A DNA stretch of 46,372 nt from Alphaproteobacteria bacterium (GTDB taxonomy: Bacteria > Pseudomonadota > Alphaproteobacteria > Acetobacterales > Acetobacteraceae). Where the stretch lies: contig JAFKFI010000115.1 of NCBI GenBank assembly GCA_017307285.1, positions 1 through 46,372 of the forward strand, in the 5' to 3' direction. A program made the position numbers and the translations under genes. Positions 1-9,058 of this stretch are shown here, one piece after another. Numbering within the stretch: the first letter of the stretch is position 1; every line of letters begins with the position of its first letter. The notes beneath the pieces are model-generated. The model was not told where the DNA came from, ran no database searches, and saw nothing but the letters and a program-made list of their open reading frames with translations.

Positions 1-255
1 CGGTCACGATGAATCTTTCATTAGCCCCGGACACGGCTTTTCAAGCCGTTCAAAGGCTGGTTTGGGGGACGCGCCCCGCGTATCCGGGCTGTCGTGGGGT
101 TTCAGATGGGGCGCTCAACGGAGGAGCCGAAAAGACGGCTTAACGCGACCGGAGCACCCTTTGCTGCGATGCAGCGTGCTCCAAATAGGCAGAAATCGCC
201 GTCCCGTCAAGGAATTCCGTCCAGCCCCACCGTCGAAATCGTCGCAGCGGAAGCC
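1..255. other. no supported gene
   Basis: This is the stretch between the window edge and the stop codon of the solute-binding protein. It is GC-rich. Open frames cross it, but none shows a recognisable family, a plausible ribosome site or a signal peptide. It lies downstream of a leftward gene, so it may be an intergenic 3' region. I see no clear hairpin followed by a T run. Confidence 0.5.
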
Positions 256-1809
256 TTATTTCCACGCCAACAGATTGAACAGAAAGCCTTCCGGCTTCAG
301 CGTACCGCCCGTCGGGATCTTCACCTCGGCGCTATGGGCGATGACGGAGGCCAGCGGCGTGATCGGCATGGAATAGCGCTCGCTGGTTGCCCGGTCGAAA
401 ATGCGCTTCAGCAGTTCCTCGCGCTTTTTCGGGTCCATTTCCGTCTGGGACCGCTTTTGCAGGTCCTCCAACTGCGGATCCTGGTTGTAGTTCCGGTCGC
501 CCTTTTCATACATGAAATTGACCGTCGACTCGACGTCGGGCGAACCGCCGCCGTTGTCCCACAACACGATGAAGGCCTGCAGTTGCCCGGCCGCCCGCTT
601 GGTGACGAAACCGGTCGAGGTCAGCGTGTCGATGCTGGCGTTGATGCCGACCTTGCGCAACTGACCGGCCACCGCCTCGGCGACCGGCTGCGCCGCGCCC
701 CAGGTGGTGATCGTCAGGTTGAAACCGTCCGGCTGCCCCGCCTCTTTCAGCAATTGCTTCGCCTTGGCGAGATCATAGCCCGGCGGATCGATCGAGGAGG
801 CGCAGCCCATGATCTGCGGCGGGCACATCGCCTGTTGCAACGGCAGGGCCGCGATCTCCTTGGGCTGCAACGCATTGACCAAGACCTTGCGGTCGATGGC
901 GCGGAACATCGCCTCGCGCACGCGAACGTCCTTGAACTTGCCGAACCCTGAGCGGTCGGCCGCGTCCAGCATCAGATAGGTGAAGGACACGCTGGGGCGC
1001 ACCGAAATCTCGATGGCCGGATTGCTCTGCATCATGCCGGCGATGTCGCTGGGCACGTCATACATCAAGTCCTGATCGCCGATCATCATTTTGGCGAGCT
1101 GGGTCTGCTGATCGGGCACCGGCGCGATCACGATCTTGCCGATCTTCGCGGCGGGCTGACCGAGATTCACTTCCTTGAAGTAAGGATTCTTTTCGAGAAC
1201 GACGCCCCTGCTCGGATCGACCATCGTCACCTTATAGGGACCGGTGCCGACGGGATTGCGGCCGAAGAGCGCTTTGTCGGCCAGCTTGCCATGCACGTCG
1301 GAAGGATAGATCGGCAAGGTCGTGGTCAGGCGCGCCAGGATCGGGGCGAACGGCTGCTTCAGCTTCAAACGCACCGTATATTGGTCGACCTTCTCGACCG
1401 CTTCGAACAAGCCGAAACGCGCTTCCTTGAAGCGGAACTTGCTCGCTGGATCCATGACGAAATTGATCGTATAGACCACGTCGTCGGCATCGAAATCCGA
1501 ACCGTCCTGGAATTTGACGCCCTGGCGCAATTTGAATTCGATCGTCTTGTCGTCGACGAAAGTCCACGATTCCGCCAGCCCCGGCAGGATCTGGCGTTTG
1601 TCGGCATCATATTGAACGAGCGTATCGAAGACCGAGCGCGTGATCAGATCGGTTTGCGGCTGCGGATCATAGATCGAATCGACGATCGAGATCGGCTGAT
1701 AGACGCCGATGCGCAATGTGTCCTTGGCCTTCTGCGCCAGGGCCGGCAACGGCGACAGGCCAACAGCCAGCGCGACAAAACCCAAACTGAAAAATGATCT
1801 CGCGCGCAT
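256..1809 (-). CDS. ABC transporter substrate-binding protein, family 5 (peptide/dipeptide type)
   Basis: A 517-residue exported binding protein that would deliver a peptide, glutathione or similar solute to an inner-membrane ABC permease. Residues 1-25 form a classical signal peptide (RSFFSLGFVALAVGLSPLPALA) ending in an AxA site. The mature part has the SBP_bac_5 layout: an early ITRSVFDTLVQYD stretch, then LAESWTFVDDKTIEFKLRQGV, the NPVGTGPYKV signature near the middle, and a C-terminal lobe ending KPEGFLFNLLAWK. Length is normal for the family (about 500-540). No permease or ATPase gene is visible, so the substrate cannot be inferred. Immediately upstream, on the same strand, lies the 3' end of a second related gene, which suggests an original tandem pair. 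This gene looks like host backbone and has no link to the metal genes to its right. Confidence 0.93.
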   Translation of the reverse strand: MRARSFFSLGFVALAVGLSPLPALAQKAKDTLRIGVYQPISIVDSIYDPQPQTDLITRSVFDTLVQYDADKRQILPGLAESWTFVDDKTIEFKLRQGVKFQDGSDFDADDVVYTINFVMDPASKFRFKEARFGLFEAVEKVDQYTVRLKLKQPFAPILARLTTTLPIYPSDVHGKLADKALFGRNPVGTGPYKVTMVDPSRGVVLEKNPYFKEVNLGQPAAKIGKIVIAPVPDQQTQLAKMMIGDQDLMYDVPSDIAGMMQSNPAIEISVRPSVSFTYLMLDAADRSGFGKFKDVRVREAMFRAIDRKVLVNALQPKEIAALPLQQAMCPPQIMGCASSIDPPGYDLAKAKQLLKEAGQPDGFNLTITTWGAAQPVAEAVAGQLRKVGINASIDTLTSTGFVTKRAAGQLQAFIVLWDNGGGSPDVESTVNFMYEKGDRNYNQDPQLEDLQKRSQTEMDPKKREELLKRIFDRATSERYSMPITPLASVIAHSAEVKIPTGGTLKPEGFLFNLLAWK

Positions 1810-1931
1810 GACGCTCTCCCTCGGCCGCCAATCCTGTTGGCGAACGGACGTTTCCTACGCGCACGATATGGCAACCTTGACCATCCCGCCAGCACAGAGC
1901 CGATCGTAGACCGCCGCAAATTGCCGCGCTC

Positions 1932-2024
1932 TCAGCGCCACTCCAGCAGATTGAAGGAAAAGCCCTCCGGCTTCTTGGTGCCGCCGACCGGGATCTTCAG
2001 ATCCAGGTCGGAGCCGACTGAGCC
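1932..2024 (-). pseudogene. 3' remnant of a second family-5 substrate-binding protein, truncated at the island edge
   Basis: On the minus strand this stretch translates as a short tail, DLDLKIPVGGT then KKPEGFSFNLLEWR and a stop at 1932-1934. It matches the C-terminus of the intact neighbour (VKIPTGGTLKPEGF, FNLLAWK) almost position for position. The rest of the gene is missing: just beyond position about 2010-2024 the DNA becomes the RND pump gene on the opposite strand. The remnant therefore marks a deletion or insertion breakpoint between transporter backbone and the metal island. I infer an original tandem of two paralogous binding-protein genes. The exact breakpoint cannot be fixed, because the open frame continues by chance a little into the pump gene. 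Confidence 0.8.
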
Positions 2025-5000
2025 ATGGCCAGCAGCATTCCATCGGGACCTCAGGCGGCCGCCATCGCCTTCGCGATCCGCTTCCGCGGCATCATCATCG
2101 TGCTCGCCTGCGTAGTGGTTGCCTACGGCCTCTACGGGCTCGGCCGGGCACGCTACGACGTGTTCCCGGAGTTCGCGCCGCCACAGGTCGCGATCCAGAC
2201 CGAGTCAGCGGGCCTCACGCCGGAGCAGGTCGAGACCCTCGTCACCCGGCCTATCGAGATCGCCATCAACGGCCTGCCCGGGGTGAGGCGGGTTCAGTCC
2301 ACCTCGATCCAGGGCCTCTCCGTGATCACAGTGTTCTTCGACCCGGCGACCGACATCTATCAGGGCCGGCAGGTCGTTGCCGAGCAGCTCGCGGTGGCCG
2401 CGCAGCAGCTCCCGAAGGGGGTCCAGGCTCCGACCATGACGCCGCTCACGTCGTCCACGGGCATCGTGCTGGTGGCCGGCCTGACCTCGGACAAGCACTC
2501 GCTGATGGAGCTGCGCACGATCGCCGACTGGACGATACGCTTGCGCCTGCTCGCCGTACCGGGCGTGGCCAACGTCGGCGTGTTTGGCGGCGACGTGCGC
2601 TCGCTCCAGATCCAAGTGCATCCCGACCAGCTCATCCGGTACGGGATCGGCCTCAATCAGGTGTTGACCGCGGCCCGGACCGCAACTGGGGTGCGCGGCG
2701 CCGGATTCATGGATAGCCCAAACCAACGCATCGTGTTCCAGACCGAGGGGCAATCGCTGACGGCGGCCGAGCTGGCCCGCACCGTGATCCTCCAGCAGGG
2801 CGCCGGGGTGGTGACGCTCGGCGATGTCGCCACGGTCGTGGATGCGCCGGAGCCGCCGATCGGCGCCGGGGCCGTCCAGGGCAGGCCGGGCGTGGTCCTG
2901 AATGTTGCGGAGCAGTACGGCGCCAACACGGTCGAGGTGACCAAGGCGGTTGAGGCCGTTCTCGGGGATCTGCGCGGAGAATTGCAGAACCGGGGCATCG
3001 CCCTGCACACGGACCTCTTTCGCCCGGCCAGCTTCATCGACACGGCGCTCGGCAACATCCGCGCTTCGCTGCTGCTCGGCGGCGCGCTGGTCGTGGTCGT
3101 GCTGTTCCTGTTTTTGTTCGACCTGCGGGTCGCGGCGATCTCCTGCGTCGCGATCCCGCTCTCGCTGCTAGCCGCCACGATTGTGCTCGAACGGCTCGGC
3201 GCGACGCTCAACACCATGACCCTGGGTGGCCTCGCCATCGCGATCGGCGAGGTCGTGGATGACGCGGTGATTGGCGTCGAGAACGTCGTTCGCCGCCTGC
3301 GGGAGAACCGATGTCTCGCAGTGCCGCGCCCGGAAGCCCGCGTGGTACTGGATGCCTGCTTCGAGGTCCGCAGTGCCGTCGTCTATGCGACATTCGCCGT
3401 CATCCTGGTCTTCCTGCCAATCATCGCCCTGCCCGGAATCGCCGGGCGGCTCTTCGCGCCACTCGGCGTGGCCTACATCCTGGCGGTTCTCGCCTCCCTT
3501 GTGGTCGCGCTCACCGTGACCCCAGCCCTCTCCATGGCACTCCTTGCGGGACGTCCTGCGCAGATCAAGGACCCGCCAGTCGTCCGCTGGACGCGCAGCG
3601 GCTACGAGCGGCTGCTGCGACGGATCGCGCGCCAGCCCCGGACCGTGATGGTCGCGGCCGCCGCCTTCACGTTCGTGGGATGCGCCGCCCTGCCGTTCTT
3701 CGGCGGAGGCTTCATCCCGGAGCTCAAGGAGGGGCACTTCATCGTGCATATGTCGGCGGTGCCGGGTACGTCGCTCGACCAGTCGCTTCGGATCGGCGCC
3801 CGCGTCGCCGATGCGCTGCGGAGGCTGCCGGAGGTGCGCTCGGTCGCGCAGCGGGTCGGCCGCGCCGCGCTGGCGAGCGACACCTGGGGGACGCACTACA
3901 GCGAGTTCGAGGTGGACCTGAAGCCGCTCAACGGCGATGCCGCGGAGCAGGCGCAGGCAGATATACGCAAGGCCCTCTCCGGCTTCGTCGGGGTGAATTT
4001 CTCGGTCAAGACCTTCCTGACCGAGCGCATCGAGGAAACGCTGTCGGGCTACACCGCGTCGATGGCGGTGAACATCATCGGCAACGATCTCGACGTGCTG
4101 GACCGCAAGGCCCAGGAGGTCGCGCGGGTGCTGGGGCAGGTCCCCGGCGCCACCGATGTCCGCGTGCAGTCGCCGCCCGGGATGCCGCAGCTCACCATCC
4201 ATCTCCGCAATCCCGACCTGGAGCGGTGGGGCCTGAACGCGGTTGATGTGCTCGACATCGTACGCGCCGCCTACCAGGGCGACATCGTCGGGCAAACCTA
4301 TCAGGGAGGCGCGGTCTACAACGTCATCACCCTTCTCGACCCGGCCAGCCGCAACAGCGTCACGGACATCGGCAACCTTCCGCTGCGCACGTCCCAGGGC
4401 GCCTACGTGCTCTTGAAGCAGGTGGCCGACGTCTATGAGGCGACCGGGCGTTATCAGATCATGCACATGGGCGCACAGCGCCTGCAGACAGTGACGGCAA
4501 ATGTCGCCGGCCGCGCCCTGACGACCTTTGTGCAGAGCGCCAAGGCCGCGATCGGCGCCCACGTGCAGCTCCCGATCGGGACCTACATCACGTTCGCCGG
4601 CGCCGCGGAGGCGCAGTCGCGGTCGCAGCACGACCTGATCTTGAACTCGCTGATCGCCGGCATCGGCATCGTGCTGCTGCTGTCGATCGTCACGCGCGGC
4701 TGGCGCAACCTCATGCTGGTGCTGGTCAACCTGCCTTTCGCGCTGGTCGGCGGTGTGCTCGCGGTGTTCGCGACCGGCGGCATGGTGACATTAGGCTCGA
4801 TGGTCGGATTCGTGACGCTGTTCGGCATCACGCTGCGCAACTCGATCATGATGGTCTCGCACTACGAGCACCTGGTGGCGGTCGACGGGCTGCGCTGGGG
4901 GCCGGAGGCGGCGGTCACGGGTGCGGCCGACCGGCTCGTCCCCATTCTGATGACCTCGCTTGTCACCGCGCTCGGGCTGCTGCCGCTCGCCATCGGCATG

Positions 5001-5183
5001 AGCGACGCCGGGCGCGAAATCGAGGGACCGATGGCGGTCGTGATTCTCGGCGGCCTGCTCACGTCGATGGCGCTGAACCTGCTCGTGTTGCCGACGCTGG
5101 CGCTCCACTTCGGACGGTTCGAGCCGGCGCACGACGAATTCGGAACGGCACAGGCGGGGAGCTTGGTCCCTGGCGACGATTAG
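2025..5183 (+). CDS. HME-type RND efflux pump inner-membrane subunit (CusA/CzcA family)
   Basis: A 1052-residue proton-driven exporter of the heavy-metal RND family, full length for the class (about 1030-1060). TM1 lies at residues 17-37 ([20 protein letters not shown]) and is followed by the usual [16 protein letters not shown] periplasmic entry. The TM4 region carries acidic residues expected for proton relay ([16 protein letters not shown], about residue 410). There are two large periplasmic loops and a second bundle of six helices ending near residue 1030. The substrate is not decidable: no CusA-like Met cluster is obvious, unlike the other pump in this window. The start is odd. The ATG lies only a few bases from the truncated transporter remnant and has no good Shine-Dalgarno. 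No adaptor (MFP) or outer-membrane (OMF) gene sits next to it, although such pumps normally follow both. The promoter and partners may have been lost at the breakpoint. Confidence 0.92.
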   Translation: MASSIPSGPQAAAIAFAIRFRGIIIVLACVVVAYGLYGLGRARYDVFPEFAPPQVAIQTESAGLTPEQVETLVTRPIEIAINGLPGVRRVQSTSIQGLSVITVFFDPATDIYQGRQVVAEQLAVAAQQLPKGVQAPTMTPLTSSTGIVLVAGLTSDKHSLMELRTIADWTIRLRLLAVPGVANVGVFGGDVRSLQIQVHPDQLIRYGIGLNQVLTAARTATGVRGAGFMDSPNQRIVFQTEGQSLTAAELARTVILQQGAGVVTLGDVATVVDAPEPPIGAGAVQGRPGVVLNVAEQYGANTVEVTKAVEAVLGDLRGELQNRGIALHTDLFRPASFIDTALGNIRASLLLGGALVVVVLFLFLFDLRVAAISCVAIPLSLLAATIVLERLGATLNTMTLGGLAIAIGEVVDDAVIGVENVVRRLRENRCLAVPRPEARVVLDACFEVRSAVVYATFAVILVFLPIIALPGIAGRLFAPLGVAYILAVLASLVVALTVTPALSMALLAGRPAQIKDPPVVRWTRSGYERLLRRIARQPRTVMVAAAAFTFVGCAALPFFGGGFIPELKEGHFIVHMSAVPGTSLDQSLRIGARVADALRRLPEVRSVAQRVGRAALASDTWGTHYSEFEVDLKPLNGDAAEQAQADIRKALSGFVGVNFSVKTFLTERIEETLSGYTASMAVNIIGNDLDVLDRKAQEVARVLGQVPGATDVRVQSPPGMPQLTIHLRNPDLERWGLNAVDVLDIVRAAYQGDIVGQTYQGGAVYNVITLLDPASRNSVTDIGNLPLRTSQGAYVLLKQVADVYEATGRYQIMHMGAQRLQTVTANVAGRALTTFVQSAKAAIGAHVQLPIGTYITFAGAAEAQSRSQHDLILNSLIAGIGIVLLLSIVTRGWRNLMLVLVNLPFALVGGVLAVFATGGMVTLGSMVGFVTLFGITLRNSIMMVSHYEHLVAVDGLRWGPEAAVTGAADRLVPILMTSLVTALGLLPLAIGMSDAGREIEGPMAVVILGGLLTSMALNLLVLPTLALHFGRFEPAHDEFGTAQAGSLVPGDD

Positions 5184-5364
5184 ACGCTCATGGGCGAGGT
5201 TAGGCCCGTCGGGACCGGAACTCGGTACCGCCGAAGGAGAAGTGGACGGCAGCGCAGGATTGGGAATCCGTATAACCCTGTCCCGGACTGTCCAACGTCC
5301 CAATCCCTAGTTTGCCCTCAGCGGACGTCATGCGCGCCGCAGACCAAACCGAGGAGATCAGCCC

Positions 5365-5679
5365 ATGAATACCAAGCTCACCGCCATGCTCGGCCTTGTC
5401 GGCCTGCTTGCCGTGGGTAGTAGCGTGGCACTAGCCGCCGACCATGACGAGGATCAGGAGGCCACGGCGCTGCAGGGCGCCAAAGTCTCTCTCACCCAGG
5501 CTATCGCCACCGCTGAACAGCAGACCAGCGGCCATGCCTTCGATGCCGGCGTGGACATCAAAGACGGCCAAACCCGCATCGCCGTCGAGACCAACGGCCC
5601 CAAGGGGGTCCAGACCGTTATCGTGGACGCCCAGAACGGCCAAGTTGTCGGCACCCACGCCGGCGGCGAGCAGGACTAG
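5365..5679 (+). CDS. small exported PepSY-domain protein
   Basis: A 104-residue periplasmic protein. Residues 1-24 are a signal peptide (LTAMLGLVGLLAVGSSVALA). After an acidic stretch, a single PepSY fold follows: KVSLTQAIATAEQQTSGHAF, then a strand-turn-strand segment ending TVIVDAQNGQVVGTH. An AGGAG-like ribosome site precedes the ATG (gaggagatcagccc). Twenty-eight bases downstream begins a response regulator and then its kinase. PepSY proteins are common partners of cation-responsive or antimicrobial-peptide-responsive two-component systems, so it may modulate the sensor or be its target; that role is inference. No metal-binding Cys, His or Met cluster is seen beyond an acidic start (DHDEDQE). 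Confidence 0.88.
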   Translation: MNTKLTAMLGLVGLLAVGSSVALAADHDEDQEATALQGAKVSLTQAIATAEQQTSGHAFDAGVDIKDGQTRIAVETNGPKGVQTVIVDAQNGQVVGTHAGGEQD

Positions 5680-5707
5680 GGCTTGGGGCGGCGTGGCAGA
5701 GACATCC

Positions 5708-6415
5708 ATGAAGGTCTTGCTGATTGAGGATGACCTGGAAACTGCCGCCTACGTTGCTCGGGGCCTGCGCGAGCACGGCCACGTGGTCGACATCGCCGCC
5801 ACGGGCCAGGACGGCTTGTTCCTTGCCACTGGGGGCGGCCATAACGTGCTCGTTGTGGACCGGATGCTGCCCGGTCTCGACGGGCTCGGTCTTGTCCGGG
5901 CCTTGCGCGAAACCGGTGTGAAGGCGCCCGTGCTGTTCCTCACCGCCCTCGGCGGCGTCGGCGACCGGGTAAAGGGCCTGGAAGCGGGGGGAGACGACTA
6001 CCTGGCCAAACCTTTCGCCTTCGCCGAGCTGCACGCCAGGCTGCAGGCGCTTGCCCGACGCCCGCCGCTTGCCGAGGTGCAGACCGTGCTGTGTGTCGCT
6101 GACTTGGAGATGGACCTGCTCAAGCGCAGCGTCACCCGAGCCGGTCAGCGCATCGAGCTGCAGCCGCGTGAGTTTCAGCTGCTCGAATGCCTCATGCGGA
6201 ACGCCGAGCGCGTCGTGACGAGGACCATGCTGCTCGAGACGGTATGGGACTTTCACTTCGATCCCAGGACGAACATCGTCGAAACGCACATGAGCCGCTT
6301 GCGCGGCAAGCTGGCCCGGGAGGGCGCACCCGAGCTGATCTACACCGTACGCGGCGCAGGCTACGTCCTACGCGCGTCTCCCCAGGAAACGCCCGCCCAG
6401 AGTGCTCCTACTTAA
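5708..6415 (+). CDS. OmpR/PhoB-family response regulator
   Basis: A 235-residue transcription regulator. The receiver domain (residues 1-115) has the acidic pair EDD at 7-9, the phospho-acceptor D51 (VLVVDRMLPG), a T near 80 (LFLTALGG) and K101 in YLAKPF. The winged-helix DNA-binding domain (about 135-225) shows LQPREFQLLECLMRNAERVV, WDFHFDPRTNIVETHMSRLR and the terminal YTVRGAGYVL. I chose the ATG at 5708 because it starts the receiver domain exactly; the open frame upstream is unrelated. It overlaps the histidine kinase gene by 14 bases, so the two are translationally coupled. The pair resembles CusRS/QseBC-type systems. Position beside a metal pump suggests control of envelope metal response, but no operator was identified. 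Confidence 0.95.
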   Translation: MKVLLIEDDLETAAYVARGLREHGHVVDIAATGQDGLFLATGGGHNVLVVDRMLPGLDGLGLVRALRETGVKAPVLFLTALGGVGDRVKGLEAGGDDYLAKPFAFAELHARLQALARRPPLAEVQTVLCVADLEMDLLKRSVTRAGQRIELQPREFQLLECLMRNAERVVTRTMLLETVWDFHFDPRTNIVETHMSRLRGKLAREGAPELIYTVRGAGYVLRASPQETPAQSAPT

Positions 6416-7781
6416 GATGGCCCTCCCCAGGCTGCTGCGCACGGCGAGCTTCCGGCTCACGGCGCTTTATCTGCTGCTGTTCACAGCGTCCGCCGCGGTG
6501 CTGGGCGGAATCGTTTTCTTGGCGGCGCGCTCGGCACTGGAGCAACAGATGGCAGCCAGAATCGAAACCGAGATGGCCTTCCTGCGCGGGGAGTCCCGGG
6601 CGGGTGGATTGGACCATCTGCTGACAACGGTGCGGGCGCGCAATCGCGGCACCAGCGCGCTCGAATACCTGCTGCAAGGCCCGAGCGGGAGGCAACTGGC
6701 CGGCGGGATGCCCGTGGCTGCCGCCCTGCGGCCTGGCTGGGCAACCATCAAGGTATCCGATGCGCGGGAGGACGACGGTCGGCCGGAGCGGGTGCGCGTC
6801 CTGGTGTCGGATCTCGGCGGTGGCCTGCTGCTCGCGGTCGGCGACGACCTGAGCCGCATTACCGAGGTGGAGGAGGCAGTCGCGACCGCATTCCTGTGGA
6901 CCGTCGGCCTTGCGGCATTGCTCGGCATCGGCGGCGGTGTCTTGCTCAGCCGGGCGTTCCTGGCCCGGGTGGACGCCATCGCTCGCACGGCGGAGGCGAT
7001 CATCGGTGGCGACCTCACGCGCCGCATACCGGAGCGGGGGACGGGCGACGACCTGGACCGGCTCGCGGGGACCCTGAACCGGATGCTGGACCGCATCGCC
7101 GCCCTGATGGACAGCCTGCGCCAGGTCAGCAGCGACGTGGCGCACGACCTGCGCACGCCGCTGTCGCGCCTCTATCAACGCCTGGAGGACGCGCGGACGC
7201 ACGCCCACTCGGTGATGGAGTACGAGGCGTTCGTCGAAGGCGCGATGCGCGAGGCGGACGGCTTGCTGGAGACGTTCTCGGCCCTGCTGCGCATCGCGCA
7301 GGTGGAGGGCGCCTCGCCACGCGCTGGGTTTCGCGAGGTGAACATTAGCGCCGTGGCCGAGTCCGTCGTCGATGCTTATCGGCCGGACGCAGAGGAGGCG
7401 GGCCACCTCCTCATCGCCGAGGTGGCGCCCGGCGTCATCATCAACGGCGACCAGGAGTTGCTGACGCAAGCAGTTGCCAATCTGGTGGAGAACGCGTTGC
7501 GCCACACGCCGGCAGGGACTCTGATCGGCGTTCGCCTGTCCCGGGATTGGGGGGCAGGCGATTGCTTGACCGTGGAGGACGATGGCCCCGGCGTGGGGGC
7601 GGAGGACCTGCCGCGCCTGGTGCACCGCTTCTACCGGGGCGAGCGTAGCCGCACGACGTCGGGCAATGGGCTGGGCCTCAGCCTGGTCGCCGCAGTAGCG
7701 GACCTGCATGGAGCGTCGCTGCTTTTGGAGGACGCCGCACCCGGTTTGCGCGCCACGCTGTGCTTTCCGCCGGTCAGCTAG
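6402..7781 (+). CDS. membrane sensor histidine kinase
   Basis: A 459-residue (from GTG 6402) or 454-residue (from ATG 6417) sensor kinase. TM1 lies at about residues 18-40 (TALYLLLFTASAAVLGGIVF). A short periplasmic sensor of about 120 residues follows, then TM2 (about 165-187, FLWTVGLAALLGIGGGVLLS). HAMP comes next, then HisKA with the phospho-histidine in SSDVAHDLRTPLSRL (about residue 247), and HATPase_c with the N box (AVANLVENALRHTP), G1 (DDGPGV) and G2 (GNGLGLSLV). It is paired with the regulator just upstream. The periplasmic loop has no His or Met cluster of the CusS kind, so the ligand is unknown. Both starts are plausible; the GTG overlaps the regulator stop. Confidence 0.94.
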   Translation: MLLLKMALPRLLRTASFRLTALYLLLFTASAAVLGGIVFLAARSALEQQMAARIETEMAFLRGESRAGGLDHLLTTVRARNRGTSALEYLLQGPSGRQLAGGMPVAAALRPGWATIKVSDAREDDGRPERVRVLVSDLGGGLLLAVGDDLSRITEVEEAVATAFLWTVGLAALLGIGGGVLLSRAFLARVDAIARTAEAIIGGDLTRRIPERGTGDDLDRLAGTLNRMLDRIAALMDSLRQVSSDVAHDLRTPLSRLYQRLEDARTHAHSVMEYEAFVEGAMREADGLLETFSALLRIAQVEGASPRAGFREVNISAVAESVVDAYRPDAEEAGHLLIAEVAPGVIINGDQELLTQAVANLVENALRHTPAGTLIGVRLSRDWGAGDCLTVEDDGPGVGAEDLPRLVHRFYRGERSRTTSGNGLGLSLVAAVADLHGASLLLEDAAPGLRATLCFPPVS

Positions 7782-7848
7782 AGCGGTGATGGCCGGTTCT
7801 GCCGTCACGAGCCCGATCCGTCACGCTTGGGATAGACTGCTGCCTCTC

Positions 7849-8184
7849 AGGCAGCTCGACCAGGATCGGAGCGACGCCGGAGCCACGAACGTTGTGCAGG
7901 TCATCGATCAGCAGCAGGTGCAGGCCGACCCCGCGCATCATCCTATAGGTTTCGGCGCGAAGCTGGGCGGTACTCTTCCGACGTCCCGCCGGTTGTCCGA
8001 GGATCGCACGGATCGCCGTCAGCAACTGCGGGATGCGGGGCCCGTTCGGCGCCTGGATCAACGCCACCGGGATCGCGGAGCGCCGCGCTCCGGCGTCCTC
8101 CGGCGGCAGCGTACGCGCGACGAAGCGCCGCGCGATTGCCGTCTTGCCGTTGTTCGGCATTCCCGCAACATACTGCCCGACATC
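7849..8184 (-). pseudogene. tniB: tniB remnant (transposition AAA ATPase)
   Basis: A fragment of the ATPase that works with TniA-type transposases. It contains Walker A (GMPNNGKTAIARRF, with the first glycine just upstream of the ATG at 8160) and Walker B (GLHLLLIDDLHNVRGSGVAP). Both motifs are in the family order and spacing. Homology stops shortly after LHNVRGSGVAPILVEL, well short of the rest of the ATPase and its C-terminal domain. The N-terminal part before Walker A is also missing. It abuts the histidine kinase gene on one side and another remnant on the other. It is therefore a scar of a Tn5053/Tn7-like transposon, not an active gene. Confidence 0.72.
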
Positions 8185-8198
8185 AGCCCGGGGAAACC

Positions 8199-8351
8199 GC
8201 GCTGATCCACTACAAGCATCATCCGCGCTGCGGAACGCGGGTGACTGTCGCCAAGCGCTGGCGCCACCGCGATGGCTTGCATGTCGTGATCGAGCTGTGG
8301 CGCGTCAATCTGGACCGGCCATCATTCGTGTCGCGCACAGATCGGCCTTGA
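8199..8351 (+). pseudogene. DUF5372-like short ORF remnant
   Basis: The frame reads ALIHYKHHPRCGTRVTVAK then RWRHRDGLHVVIEL. It resembles the start of the short DUF5372-type proteins found beside transposase or integrase genes in alphaproteobacteria (HPFHPLxGxxxxV followed by a strand-rich stretch). It changes to unrelated residues after about 35 positions and stops. It is wedged between the tniB remnant and the ArsR-rhodanese pseudogene. Family recognition is from memory of the motif pattern, so confidence is limited. Confidence 0.45.
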
Positions 8352-8428
8352 CCCCCTTTTGCTCGCGCAAGTTCGCGGCGCTGGTCGCATGGTTGACATG
8401 TGGCTTGACGCCATGCCGGCCCGCCCGG

Positions 8429-8891
8429 CTCGCGGCCGACGGCAAGCGGACGCTCTACAGCCTGTCAGATCAGACGACGTGGAGATCGTCCAGCCGCTGC
8501 ATGCGCTCGGGCTCGTCGGCGAGCGCAACAGCGTCGAGATCACGCGCGTCATGGCGGCGTGTTGGCGTATTTCCGCGCCCGTGACGCGCTGGAGCTGGTC
8601 TCTCCGGAAGACCTGATGGCGCGCCTGCGAGACGGGCTGGTGACCAAGCCGAAACTGCGGCCGGAGGACGAGTTCGCGCTCGGCCACGTGCCGGGCGCCC
8701 TGAACGTCCCGCTGGCGGCGCGGGAGCGGCGTCTTGCCGGGCTGCCCGCCGGGAAGGAGATCATCGCTTTCTGGCGGGGACCGTACCGCGTCCTCTCATT
8801 CGAGGCGGTCGCGGCCCCGCGGGCACGCGGCGACCGCGTACAGCGGGTTGGGGACGACTATCCCGAGTGGAGGCGACGGTGCTTCCGGTAG
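8429..8891 (+). pseudogene. ArsR-family regulator with C-terminal rhodanese domain, multiply frameshifted
   Basis: Three reading frames must be joined to recover one protein. Frame one gives LAADGKRTLYSLSDQTTW (from about 8429), the end of the ArsR winged helix. Frame two gives VEIVQPLHALGLVGERNSVE (about 8480-8550). Frame three gives YFRARDALELVSPEDLMARL and then a rhodanese domain with FALGHVPGALNVPL, to the stop at 8891. The N-terminal helix-turn-helix half is missing or eroded. The rhodanese active loop reads AFWRGPYRV. The usual form in this fusion family is AYCRGPYCV, so both cysteines are gone. With at least two frameshifts and a dead active site this is clearly a decaying gene. Functional relatives sense arsenite, metals or sulfane sulfur. 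Confidence 0.8.
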
Positions 8892-9058
8892 GGGCGGTGC
8901 CGAACGCTGCGAGTGCCGCGCCGTGATGCACGGCGGCATGGGGAAGCTGGGCGCTCTCATCGATGCAGCCCATGATTTCCCGTTCGTGACCGCCTGTTGA
9001 CACACCTGGAGCCAGACGCCCGCAAACCTCCCTCCACCGATGCCCACCCAGCCTGCAT

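Noticed and set aside
3168-4631. 487-codon frame antisense to the RND pump
   Set aside because: A shadow frame of GC-rich coding DNA; its product is His/Arg/Asp-rich with no motif, while the plus strand is a full-length pump.
6408-7808. 466-codon frame antisense to the histidine kinase
   Set aside because: Shadow frame; no signal, helix or family features, and the kinase on the other strand has all its motifs.
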